DNA of 64,000 nt from Myxococcales bacterium. Lineage in GTDB: Bacteria; Myxococcota; UBA796; SXON01. The position numbers and the translations under genes are program-made. Shown here in pieces: positions 26,211 to 33,874 of the stretch (positions are counted from its first letter, which is position 1; every line of letters starts with the position of its first letter). The notes beneath the pieces were generated by a model. That model did no database searches. It was not told the origin of the DNA and saw nothing but the letters and a program-made list of their open reading frames with translations. The DNA is taken from assembly GCA_009692585.1 (NCBI GenBank), contig SHYX01000017.1, forward strand, positions 1 to 64,000, given 5' to 3'.

Positions 26211-26639
26211 ATGATCAGGCCGTTCATGCCCACCGACTTCCCCGGAATCACCCTGCGTGTGCCCAGCTCGCACATCGACATGTTCGGGCACTGCAACCAC
26301 ACCCACTACCTGGAGTACATGGAGTGGGCGAGGTTCGCCTGGGCAGCCCACAGCGGCATTCCCATCCCGACCATGGTAGAAAACGGCGTGGGGCCGGCGA
26401 TTTTGCGCGCCGACGTGCGCTATCGGCGCGAGTGCCGCTACGACGACGAGCTGCACGTTTCGGTCGAGCCGGTCTCGGCCCGGCGTGGCATCGGGCGGTT
26501 GCGCCAGGTGATCCTGCGTCCGCGGGATGGCGAAGTCGTCTGTGACGGCGAGCTGACCTTCGTGATGCTGGACCTCCGCGAGCGGAAGGCGACGACACTT
26601 CCTCCTGAATTCCTGGCGCAGCTCCCCGATCTTCCGTGA
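26211..26639 (+). CDS. Hotdog-fold acyl thioesterase (4HBT type)
   Basis: The 142-residue product (137 if the in-frame ATG at 26226 is used) has the 4-hydroxybenzoyl-CoA/YbgC thioesterase signature HIDMFGHCNHTHYLEYMEWAR, with the catalytic Asp in the D-x3-G-H-x-N arrangement. Beta strands with the usual pattern follow (RYRRECRYDDELHVSV, VICDGELTFVM type). Such enzymes hydrolyse acyl-CoA or acyl-ACP thioesters. Because it diverges from the FAAL-ACP-synthase operon, it could clear misloaded carriers, though that is inference. Its stop overlaps the GTG of the next gene. Confidence 0.85.
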   Translation: MIRPFMPTDFPGITLRVPSSHIDMFGHCNHTHYLEYMEWARFAWAAHSGIPIPTMVENGVGPAILRADVRYRRECRYDDELHVSVEPVSARRGIGRLRQVILRPRDGEVVCDGELTFVMLDLRERKATTLPPEFLAQLPDLP

Positions 26640-27172
26640 TCGGGCTCCTCGCGGCTTCGTTGGCCCGGGCCGACCCGCCCGACAGCGATGTGCTCGTGGA
26701 CATCGCCCGGCAAGGGGTCAATCGACCCCCGGGGTGCTGGGACATGATGGGGGTCGCCCAGGATAGGTGGAACGCCGGGATATTCGGCAAGGGTGAGCGG
26801 ACCTGGGCGCTCTCGGGGACGCTTCGGGAGGGGTTGTGGAGCGAGTGGACGCAGATCGTCACCGCCGGCAAGGTGGCCGACAAAGACCAGGACCGGCGCT
26901 CGCTCTTCGGACGCCGTGATGGGCCCGAGGACCCGGCCGCGGAGCGGGTGGATGTGTCGGACATACTGCAGGACGATGTCGCGATGGAGTACATCGAGCC
27001 GGACGGACTGGGGTGGAAGCTGGTGCGCACGCTCAAGGGGGGAGACCAGGCCAACAACACGCTGGAGCTGCGCTACGACGCCGCGTTGCGGCCGATCGAG
27101 TGGGCGGTCCACATCGTCGACGCGGTGGGCATCAAGACGCCGAAGGGGACCTGCGGGGTCTCCGTCGTCTGA
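26636..27172 (+). CDS. Secreted hypothetical protein, 178 aa
   Basis: Starts at a GTG that overlaps the thioesterase stop (GTGA), so translation is probably coupled. The first 12 residues (MIGLLAASLARA) look like a short signal peptide, with mature protein starting DPPDSD. The remainder is a single soluble domain with Trp and acidic patches (GVNRPPGCWDMMG, LEGLW-like LREGLWSEWTQI, GTCGVSVV at the end). I recognise no family. About 160 bases without a gene separate it from the type III synthase gene. Confidence 0.65.
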   Translation: MIGLLAASLARADPPDSDVLVDIARQGVNRPPGCWDMMGVAQDRWNAGIFGKGERTWALSGTLREGLWSEWTQIVTAGKVADKDQDRRSLFGRRDGPEDPAAERVDVSDILQDDVAMEYIEPDGLGWKLVRTLKGGDQANNTLELRYDAALRPIEWAVHIVDAVGIKTPKGTCGVSVV

Positions 27173-27333
27173 GTCGATGGTTGGCACCTTCGCGAAGTGG
27201 CCCTTCCGCGTCGACGTCGATGTCCGGACGACCTGGACGGGGGTTGCGTGCGAGGCGGAGTGAGCCGTACCCGCCGCCACCGCCACCGCCCTTTCGCGCC
27301 ATCGGCACCCCACCCGCGATAGACTGCACCGCA

Positions 27334-28395
27334 ATGTTGGACCTGCGCCCGCGCATCCTCGGTGTCGGCACCGCCAATCCGCCGGATCGTTACTCGCAGA
27401 AAGAGCTTCTCGATCGGTACCAGGTCACCGACCCCAAGCTGGTGTCGCTCTTCTCTAGCTCACACATACAGTCGCGATATCTGTACCTGCCACCCGGCCG
27501 ACCCGAGGGGGGGCCCGAGCCCGAGACGCAGGGGGACTTGCTCCGCAAGCACCGCAAGGGCGCGCTGGAGGTCGCTCCCCAAGCCGTGGAGCGCTGCTTG
27601 TCGCAAGTCGGCCTGGGAGTGCGAGACATCGACTACCTGTGTTGCATCACGTCGACGGGATGGCTGACTCCGGGGCTCACCGCCATCTTCATCAAACACC
27701 TCGGCTTTCGTGAGGACTGCTCGCGTATCGACATGGTGGGCATGGGGTGCAACGCGGGGCTCAACGGTCTGAATCCGGTGTCCAGCTGGGCGATGGCCAA
27801 CCCCGGAAAAAACGCGCTGATGCTCTGCGTCGAGATCTGCTCGGCGGCCTATGTCTTCGACGGCAGCATGCGCACAGCGATCGTGAATTCCCTCTTCGGC
27901 GACGGCGCGGCTGCGGTCCTCGTCCGGGCCTCCGAGAAGGACGAGCGCAGCTTCACACCCAAGATCCTCGGTTTTGACAGTCACATCATTCCCTCGGCGC
28001 TGGATGCCATGCGGTTCGACTGGGACGAGGAGCAGGGAAAGTACAGCTTCTTCCTGGACCGCGATATCCCCTACGTGGTCGGCGCCAACGCCGAGAAGCC
28101 GGTGGGCCGACTCCTGGCGAAGTTCGGCCTGCGCAAACGACACATCGCCCACTGGATCGTGCACTCCGGCGGAAAAAAGGTCGTGGACGCCATCAAATAC
28201 AATGTGGGGCTGACCGACTTCGACGTGCGACATACGCATTCTGTATTGCGTGACTATGGGAACCTGAGCTCGGGCTCGTTCCTGTTCTCGCTCTCTCGCC
28301 TCATCGCCGAAGGACGTGTGCGTCGCGGTGACTACGGCATTCTCATGACCATGGGGCCCGGCTCGACGATCGAGACGGCCCTCATCCGCTGGTAG
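27334..28395 (+). CDS. DpgA-like type III polyketide synthase
   Basis: Start at the ATG at 27334 (MLDLRPRILGVGTANPP), giving 353 residues of thiolase fold. The catalytic Cys (about residue 139) is in GMGCNAGLNGL, the sequence typical of DpgA, the 3,5-dihydroxyphenylacetyl-CoA synthase of glycopeptide pathways. The His (about 277) is in WIVHSGGKK and the Asn (about 310) in DYGNLSSGS. DpgA makes its aromatic product from malonyl-CoA units only. The gene is followed after 8 bases by a crotonase-family gene, as dpgA is by dpgB, but no DpgC-like dioxygenase is present. A KAS III-like role in fatty acid starter formation is the main alternative. Confidence 0.85.
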   Translation: MLDLRPRILGVGTANPPDRYSQKELLDRYQVTDPKLVSLFSSSHIQSRYLYLPPGRPEGGPEPETQGDLLRKHRKGALEVAPQAVERCLSQVGLGVRDIDYLCCITSTGWLTPGLTAIFIKHLGFREDCSRIDMVGMGCNAGLNGLNPVSSWAMANPGKNALMLCVEICSAAYVFDGSMRTAIVNSLFGDGAAAVLVRASEKDERSFTPKILGFDSHIIPSALDAMRFDWDEEQGKYSFFLDRDIPYVVGANAEKPVGRLLAKFGLRKRHIAHWIVHSGGKKVVDAIKYNVGLTDFDVRHTHSVLRDYGNLSSGSFLFSLSRLIAEGRVRRGDYGILMTMGPGSTIETALIRW

Positions 28396-28403
28396 GAGTT
28401 CCC

Positions 28404-29123
28404 ATGTACGAAACGCTGCGCTTCGACGAAAACGGCGATCTCGCCACGATCACGCTGTTGCGACCGCGCATCAACGTGAAGCAGATCCGCGAGTTGGAGC
28501 GGGTGTGCGACCACCTGGAGGACGTCTCCAAAGCAAAAGTGTTGGTACTGCGCGGTCACTCGGAGGGCATCGATTTTGTGGACTTCGACCCCCGGGAGGC
28601 GATGGACATCCACGGATTCAACAAGTGGGAGAAGCTGGTCAATCGCTTCGAGAACCTGGACAAGGTCACGGTGGCGCTCGTCGACGGGCCGTGTGTCGGC
28701 GGCGGCTTCCAGCTGATGCTGGTGTGTGACCAGCGCATCTGCGTCCCTGCTGCCAGCTTCCAGCTCAATGAGGTGCGGCTGGGATTTTTGCCGGGCATGG
28801 CGACCTTCCGGCTCGCCAAGTACATCGGGCTGGGGCACGCCAAGCGCATCGTGATGACCGGTGCCGTCATCGGCGCCGACGAGGCGAATCGACTGGGCCT
28901 CATCGATCAGATCGACACCGACCTGGATGCGGCGCTCGCCCGCACCATCCAGAGCTTCGGCCCCATGCACACCGTGGCGTTCACCATGGCGCGGCGGCTC
29001 CTCAACGAGAGCTACGGCACCGCGTCCGAGGACGCGCTGGGGAACTTCCTGGCGGCGCAGCACCGGGCCATCAGCCAAACGGCCTTCCTCGACACCCTGC
29101 GGGCCGAGCACAAGCAGAAGTGA
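28404..29123 (+). CDS. Crotonase-family (enoyl-CoA hydratase/isomerase) protein
   Basis: A 239-residue crotonase-fold protein. Oxyanion-hole regions are LVLRGHSEGIDFVDFD and DGPCVGGGFQLMLVCD, and one catalytic-type acid is present in FQLNEVRLGFLPGMA. It lies 8 bases after the DpgA-like gene and overlaps the GNAT gene by four bases. DpgB and DpgD, which assist DpgA by helping cyclisation and aromatisation, belong to this fold, so a similar helper role is likely. The canonical second glutamate is not obvious, so a true hydratase activity is uncertain. Confidence 0.85.
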   Translation: MYETLRFDENGDLATITLLRPRINVKQIRELERVCDHLEDVSKAKVLVLRGHSEGIDFVDFDPREAMDIHGFNKWEKLVNRFENLDKVTVALVDGPCVGGGFQLMLVCDQRICVPAASFQLNEVRLGFLPGMATFRLAKYIGLGHAKRIVMTGAVIGADEANRLGLIDQIDTDLDAALARTIQSFGPMHTVAFTMARRLLNESYGTASEDALGNFLAAQHRAISQTAFLDTLRAEHKQK

Positions 29124-29794
29124 GCGCGCCCACGCCTTTTGTGGTGGACGCCGACGTCCTTCGGGCGATTCGGCCCATGCAGTTCCGTGACGCAGCCCGT
29201 GTCGCATCCCTGCATCACGCCGCCATGGGGACCAGCCTCTGGGCCCGGCTGGGCCGGCCGTTCCTCCAACAGTTGTATCAGGCCATGGTGGATTCACCCT
29301 GGTTCATCGGCTTCGTCTACGTCGAGGACGGCGAGGTGCGGGGCTTCCTTGCCGGTAGCGTTGATACCTCCAAAATGTATCAAGACATCGGTCGGCGCCG
29401 AATCATGTTTCTGGTCCCCGCGGCTGCCCTCGGGGTGCTCCGGGCACCGAGCGTACTCTCGAGTCTGGCCGAGACCGCGCGATACTTCGGTGTATCGGGG
29501 GCGGCGGATGTGCCCGGCGAGAGCCTGTTCTGCTCATTCGAGCCGCAGTTGCGCGGCAAGCGGGTATCGGGCCACGTGAACAAGGTGTTCTTCGACGAGC
29601 TGGCCGCCCGCGGACACGCGCGGGTGAAGATCACCACCGAGACCGACAACGAAGAGGCGAGCCGCCAGCTCTTGAGCTGGGGCTTCCGCGACACCCACCG
29701 CTTCGTGTTCTATGGCAAGAACATGGTCACCTATGTGTTGGACCTGGTGGGCCATCCACGGGTCGAGGCGAACAGCCGTCACCCCGCCATCTGA
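29120..29794 (+). CDS. GNAT-family N-acyltransferase-like protein
   Basis: The GTG at 29120 overlaps the crotonase stop (GTGA). The 224-residue protein begins with a typical GNAT first strand and helix (IRPMQFRDAARVASLHHAAM), has a V-x-G-F-L-A-G-S strand 4 (VRGFLAGSVDT), and a C-terminal EASRQLLSWGFRDTHRFVFYGKNMVTY as in acetyltransferases. The acyl-CoA pyrophosphate loop (RGKRVSGHVNKVFF) is less regular than the usual Q/RxxGxG/A. It is the third gene of a tightly coupled trio with the DpgA-like and crotonase genes. The acceptor could be an amine made nearby, but nothing in the sequence fixes this. Confidence 0.75.
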   Translation: MSAPTPFVVDADVLRAIRPMQFRDAARVASLHHAAMGTSLWARLGRPFLQQLYQAMVDSPWFIGFVYVEDGEVRGFLAGSVDTSKMYQDIGRRRIMFLVPAAALGVLRAPSVLSSLAETARYFGVSGAADVPGESLFCSFEPQLRGKRVSGHVNKVFFDELAARGHARVKITTETDNEEASRQLLSWGFRDTHRFVFYGKNMVTYVLDLVGHPRVEANSRHPAI

Positions 29795-29811
29795 ACTTTT
29801 CGGGAGCCCCG

Positions 29812-30315
29812 ATGACCCCCTTTCACCTCCGCGATCGACTCAAGAAGCTAGCCCAGGGCGTCATGGGCGACCCCGTGGCTTCGGACCAGAGGGCGCCATC
29901 GGTGGTGCTCTCACGTCCAGTCGCCGCCCCGATCCCGGCCGCTGCCACGACCGCGGCGGCCGCCCCGATCCCGGCCGCCGCTCCGCCCGTGCGCCCCTCG
30001 GAGCGTCCGCCAGCTGTTGCGCTGCCACCCGCGCCGCCGGAAGCTGGCGCCGCCCCCGGGCCGACCGAGGCCGAGAAGGCAAAGACCGCGAAACACTGGC
30101 AGAAGACCCGGAGTGGCATGCTCCACTGGCTCAAGGAGCAGGGCGGCGCGGCGCCCATGTCCGCGATGCACGACCGGAGCGAAGCGCGCTACTTCGTGGC
30201 CCATCGTAGCTTCAGCCGCCTGATGGAGGAGTTCACCGGCGAGGCGCTGGTCACCTACGAAGGCGGGGTGGTCACGCTCACCGCCGCCGGGAAGGCCGCC
30301 GCCGCGATCAAATGA
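29812..30315 (+). CDS. Hypothetical protein with Ala/Pro-rich linker and C-terminal winged-helix-like domain
   Basis: A 167-residue protein. Residues about 1-25 are a basic helix (FHLRDRLKKLAQGVMG), about 30-85 a low-complexity Ala/Pro linker, and about 90-167 a compact domain (HWLKEQGGAAPMSAMHDRSEARYF, then LVTYEGGVVTLTAAGKAA) whose helix-turn-helix-wing pattern resembles small winged-helix domains that often end with TLTAxG. DNA binding is only suggested. Its last eight bases overlap the convergent oxidoreductase gene. Confidence 0.6.
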   Translation: MTPFHLRDRLKKLAQGVMGDPVASDQRAPSVVLSRPVAAPIPAAATTAAAAPIPAAAPPVRPSERPPAVALPPAPPEAGAAPGPTEAEKAKTAKHWQKTRSGMLHWLKEQGGAAPMSAMHDRSEARYFVAHRSFSRLMEEFTGEALVTYEGGVVTLTAAGKAAAAIK

Positions 30316-31582
30316 CCAGGAGCTCGCCGTGACGCAGATCCCGTCCGATGCGGAAGGTCTCGATGGAGATCTGCCGACCTAGGGCTGATACATGGGTCAT
30401 GTCTCGGCCGGCCTCAGCGAGGCTGGCCCCGATGAGCGCGGTGAAGGGCCCGAACATGGCACCGTGCCCCGAGAACCCCACGAGCCGGATGAGGTTCGCC
30501 ACCTCGGGATCGTAGCCCAGGAAGGGGTTGTGGTCCGGAGTCGTGGCGTAGAAACCGGCGGCGGTCGAGGTGATTCCGGAGAATTCCTCGAGTTGGGGCA
30601 CGACCTCGGCCAGCATGGCCCATGTCTCGTAGGCGACGCTGTCGGCGCCCGACCGATGGAAGAACCCCGGCTCGATTCGGTCCTGGTCCTCGTAGGCGAA
30701 GTCGGGCTCGGGCAGGGCGTCGTGCGCCCAGCCCATGAGCATCGAACTGTCACTCTCGGGGCGGCAATAGGCGCCCCCCGGCGCCACCACCAGCGGCATC
30801 CGCGCCAGCGCCGCCGGTCCGAGCGAGCCGGCGCGCTCGGCGAACCAGAGGTAGCGCTTGAGCGGCGCGATCGGCAGCTCCACCCCCCCGAGCACCCGCG
30901 CCAACCGCGGCGACCAGGCGTTGGTGGCGTCGATGACGATGTCGGCGACGTAGCGCCCGCGCGGTGTCAGCAGTGCGTCGATGCGGGACCCGGTGCGCTC
31001 CACGCCGGTGACGGGCGCGCGCTGGACGAGGTCGACCCCAAGCCGCTGCCCCGCGGCGGCCGCCTCGTTGTAGACCGTCGCCGGGTGGAGGAACCCATCG
31101 CTCGGGCACCAGGTGCCGCCGAGGACCGCGAGCTGAGCCACCCAGGGAAAACGCGCCGCCAGCTCGTTACCGTCGAGGTACTCCACGTCGTGCAGCCCGC
31201 ACGTCTGCTGCATCCGGACTCGCGCCTGCGCGGCCGCGACCGCTTCTTGCGTCGCGAGCAGAAACAGGTAGCCATTCTGCACGATGGGGACCTCGCTCCC
31301 GCCGACACGCTGGGGGAAGTGCCGGTACTGGTCCACCGCGTAGCGCATCCCCATCACCGTTTCCGGGGTGCTGAACTGCTGGCGGATGCCGGCGGCGGTG
31401 CGACTGCTGCTTCCGGCGCCGACGTGCTGCGCTTCCAGCACGCTCACCGCCCATCCCCGCGTGGCGAGCGCATGCGCCACGAGCGTCCCCGTGATCCCCG
31501 CGCCGATGACCACCGCTCGCTGCCCCACCCGCGCTCCGATGGCGGCGTGGCTAACGCCAACACGGTAGGGGGGAAAGGTCAT
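30308..31582 (-). CDS. FAD-dependent amino acid oxidase-like (DAO family) oxidoreductase
   Basis: I take the ATG at 31582, giving 424 residues; start codons inside the first ten codons are possible because the first bases belong to an intergenic repeat. The Rossmann motif VVIGAGITGTLVAHALATRG (about residues 24-43) and LEAQHVGAGSSSRTAAGIRQQ are typical of the sarcosine/glycine oxidase-like DAO family. The C-terminal FAD-binding part shows GFYATTPDHNPFLGYDPEVANLIRLVGFSGHG, also typical. It would oxidise a secondary amine or amino acid with oxygen or another acceptor. The substrate is unknown. Confidence 0.88.
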   Translation of the reverse strand: MTFPPYRVGVSHAAIGARVGQRAVVIGAGITGTLVAHALATRGWAVSVLEAQHVGAGSSSRTAAGIRQQFSTPETVMGMRYAVDQYRHFPQRVGGSEVPIVQNGYLFLLATQEAVAAAQARVRMQQTCGLHDVEYLDGNELAARFPWVAQLAVLGGTWCPSDGFLHPATVYNEAAAAGQRLGVDLVQRAPVTGVERTGSRIDALLTPRGRYVADIVIDATNAWSPRLARVLGGVELPIAPLKRYLWFAERAGSLGPAALARMPLVVAPGGAYCRPESDSSMLMGWAHDALPEPDFAYEDQDRIEPGFFHRSGADSVAYETWAMLAEVVPQLEEFSGITSTAAGFYATTPDHNPFLGYDPEVANLIRLVGFSGHGAMFGPFTALIGASLAEAGRDMTHVSALGRQISIETFRIGRDLRHGELLVI

Positions 31583-31672
31583 ATCGGCCTCTCCCCCTAC
31601 CGCGCCATCCTCTCCGGCCTCCAACCTACAGTTTCCGGCCTGCGGCGCCCAACGCGTCGATAACGCGCTGGG
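31571..31672 (-). repeat. Diverged third copy of unit A repeat
   Basis: Reverse-strand reading gives CCGCAGGCCGGAAA, TTGGAGGCCGGAG and GGCGCGGTAGGGGGAGAGGCC in the same order as unit A at 6222 and 6591. Upstream of these, where the other copies have the 13-bp hairpin, lies a different 10-bp hairpin (31648-31672) with the shared GTTATC centre. The terminal TAGGGGGAGAGG...CCTTTCCCCCCTA hairpin is also kept and reaches the first codons of the oxidoreductase gene. Confidence 0.7.
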
Positions 31673-31717
31673 ACCTGGTGCTCTCCTCCTCTCCGCATAC
31701 CGCGCCATCCCCTCCCG

Positions 31718-32302
31718 ATGGTCCCCCAGGCCGGGCCGATGGCCAGTGTGCCGCCCGCGTTGCCACCACCTCGCCGGAGGGCTCAACCGGCTACGCTGCC
31801 CGGCTTGTTCCCATCGTTTCGCCAGCTCGCGCTGATCTGCCTGGTGTGGGCGATCATGGCCTGGTACACGGTAGCCGTGTGGGCGATGAAGGCCCATGAG
31901 GCCGGGTTGGCCGACGCTTTTTCTGGCACGTACGCCGTTCGGGCGCCGCTCGTCGGGGCGCTCGTGGCCCTGTTGTGGGCCCCGATCTTCGCGCTCGGCT
32001 ACCACCCGGGCCGCCTGGTCGTCGGGCACCTCGAGGGTCGCGATCTCTTCAACGAGGACTCGCCCCGACGGCACTGGCTCCGCTTCACCCGCGGGGCGAT
32101 CATGGGGCAACTGGCCGCGGCGACCATCACCTTCGCGCTGTTGTTCCTGTGGCCCTTCGAGATGATGAACACCCGGTGGGACGCCATGAAGTGGGCCGCG
32201 TTTTTCTGGAAATTGTACTGGTACATGTTCGTGCCCGCGGCCGCGCTCGCGGGGGCGGCCAGCGTCTGGGCGGCGCTGCAGCACCGGGAACGGGCCGGTT
32301 AG
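31718..32302 (+). CDS. Membrane protein with four predicted helices, 194 aa
   Basis: From the ATG at 31718 (31739 also possible) the product has a 28-residue Pro/Arg-rich cytoplasmic start and four hydrophobic helices: LALICLVWAIMAWYTVAVWA, LVGALVALLWAPIFALGY, LAAATITFALLFLWPF and LYWYMFVPAAALAGAAS. A charged loop GHLEGRDLFNEDSPRRHW lies between the second and third. I recognise no family. The FAD dehydrogenase gene begins six bases after its stop, so the two are probably co-transcribed. Confidence 0.65.
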   Translation: MVPQAGPMASVPPALPPPRRRAQPATLPGLFPSFRQLALICLVWAIMAWYTVAVWAMKAHEAGLADAFSGTYAVRAPLVGALVALLWAPIFALGYHPGRLVVGHLEGRDLFNEDSPRRHWLRFTRGAIMGQLAAATITFALLFLWPFEMMNTRWDAMKWAAFFWKLYWYMFVPAAALAGAASVWAALQHRERAG

Positions 32303-32308
32303 CCCCCC

Positions 32309-33874
32309 GTGCCGCTCCTCCTTCAGAACGTCCTGCTCGACGACCGGGAGCCCAGGCTCGTCGCGGCCGAGGTGCTCGGGCTGGCGGCGGAGCGGGTTCG
32401 CAGCGCCGAGGTCGTCCGCCGCGGGGTGGACGCTCGTGCGAAGAGCGCCGTCTGGCGGGGGAACCTCAAGGTCGAGTTGGATGCGGGCGAGGCGGAGGTC
32501 CTGGCGTCGGGCCCTCCGGGGGTGCGCGCGTGGACCGAGCGCGACGAAGAGCGCAGGGTGGGTGCGTTCCCCGCGCGACGACGCGCGTGGCCGACGCGAC
32601 CGATCGTGGTCGGCGCGGGCCCTGCCGGGCTGTTCGCGGCGTTACGGCTCATGGAAGCCGGGGCGCCGGTGCTGCTGCTCGAACGTGGGGAGCCCGTGGA
32701 GTCGCGGGTCTCCACGGTGGCGGGCTTCTGGCGTGGCAAACCGCTGAACCCCGACTCGAACCTGCTCTTCGGGGAGGGTGGCGCCGGTACGTTCAGCGAC
32801 GGAAAGGTGTACACCCGGCGGCGGGACGGGGACCTCGGCTGGATCTTCCGGCACCTCGTGGACGCCGGCGCCGATCCCTCGGTGCTCGACGAATCGTGGG
32901 CGCACCTCGGCACCGACAAGATCCGCAAGATCCTCCCGGTCCTGCGGCAGCGCCTCATCGCCGGGGGCGGGGAGGTCCGCTTCAACGCCCGGGTGGTCGA
33001 CCTCATCGTCCACGCGGGCCGCTGCGTCGGGGTGCGGCTGGCGGGCGGTGAGGAGCTCTTGGGCGGCCCGGTCATCGTCGCCCCCGGACACAGCGCCCGC
33101 GACTCGATCGAGATGATGCTGCGCGCCGGGGCGGTGGGCGAGCTGCGGCCCGTCGCGATCGGTGCCCGGATCGAGCACCCCCAGGCGCTCATCGACGCGG
33201 GGCTGTACCCGGGCGGGCGCGGCGCGCTCCCCGCCGCCAGCTACCGCCTCGCCCACAACCCTCCGGGCGGGCGCAGTGCCTACACGTTCTGCATGTGCCC
33301 GGGCGGCATGGTGGTGCCGGCGCAGCACGAGCCGGGCAGCAATGTCGTCAATGGAATGTCGTTCGCGTCGCGCCGGGCGGGCTGGGCGAACAGCGCGGTG
33401 ATCGTGCAGGTGGGGCCCGAGGACTACGGGGCCGACGACGCGTGCGCGGGACAACGGTTCCAGGCGCGGATCGAGGCCGAGGCCTACCGGCTGAGTGGCT
33501 CGTACGCGGCCCCGGCGCAGCGCGTCGACGACTTCCTGGCCGACCGCCAGAGCGGTGAGCTGCCGAAGAGCTCGTATCCCTTCGGCCTCGTCTCCATCGA
33601 GCTCAGAGCGCTGCTCCCCCCCGCGGTGATCGAGGGTATCAAGGGCGCGATTCGGGCCTTCGACGTCAAGATCCCCGGCTTCGCCTCGGGCCAGGGCGTG
33701 CTCATCGCCCCGGAGACGCGGACCACCTCCCCGTTGCGGCTGTGGCGCGGCGACAACGGTGAGAGCCCCACCCTCCCGGGCCTGATTCCGTCCGGGGAGG
33801 GGGCCGGCTGGGGCGGCGGCATCATCTCGGCCGCCCACGACGGGTTCACGGTGGCGGAGCGGGTGATCGGGTAG
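32309..33874 (+). CDS. Uncharacterised FAD-dependent dehydrogenase (COG2509 type)
   Basis: The GTG start at 32309 gives 521 residues. An N-terminal domain of about 95 residues precedes the FAD Rossmann motif VVGAGPAGLFAALRLMEAG. Other family landmarks are FGEGGAGTFSDGKVYTR, GPVIVAPGHSARDS, the Cys/Gly-rich FCMCPGGMVVPA, and at the C-terminus IPSGEGAGWGGGIISAAHDG. This is the layout of the COG2509 dehydrogenase family, widespread in bacteria but without a firmly known substrate. The 3' end overlaps the convergent peptidase gene by 29 bases. Confidence 0.88.
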   Translation: MPLLLQNVLLDDREPRLVAAEVLGLAAERVRSAEVVRRGVDARAKSAVWRGNLKVELDAGEAEVLASGPPGVRAWTERDEERRVGAFPARRRAWPTRPIVVGAGPAGLFAALRLMEAGAPVLLLERGEPVESRVSTVAGFWRGKPLNPDSNLLFGEGGAGTFSDGKVYTRRRDGDLGWIFRHLVDAGADPSVLDESWAHLGTDKIRKILPVLRQRLIAGGGEVRFNARVVDLIVHAGRCVGVRLAGGEELLGGPVIVAPGHSARDSIEMMLRAGAVGELRPVAIGARIEHPQALIDAGLYPGGRGALPAASYRLAHNPPGGRSAYTFCMCPGGMVVPAQHEPGSNVVNGMSFASRRAGWANSAVIVQVGPEDYGADDACAGQRFQARIEAEAYRLSGSYAAPAQRVDDFLADRQSGELPKSSYPFGLVSIELRALLPPAVIEGIKGAIRAFDVKIPGFASGQGVLIAPETRTTSPLRLWRGDNGESPTLPGLIPSGEGAGWGGGIISAAHDGFTVAERVIG

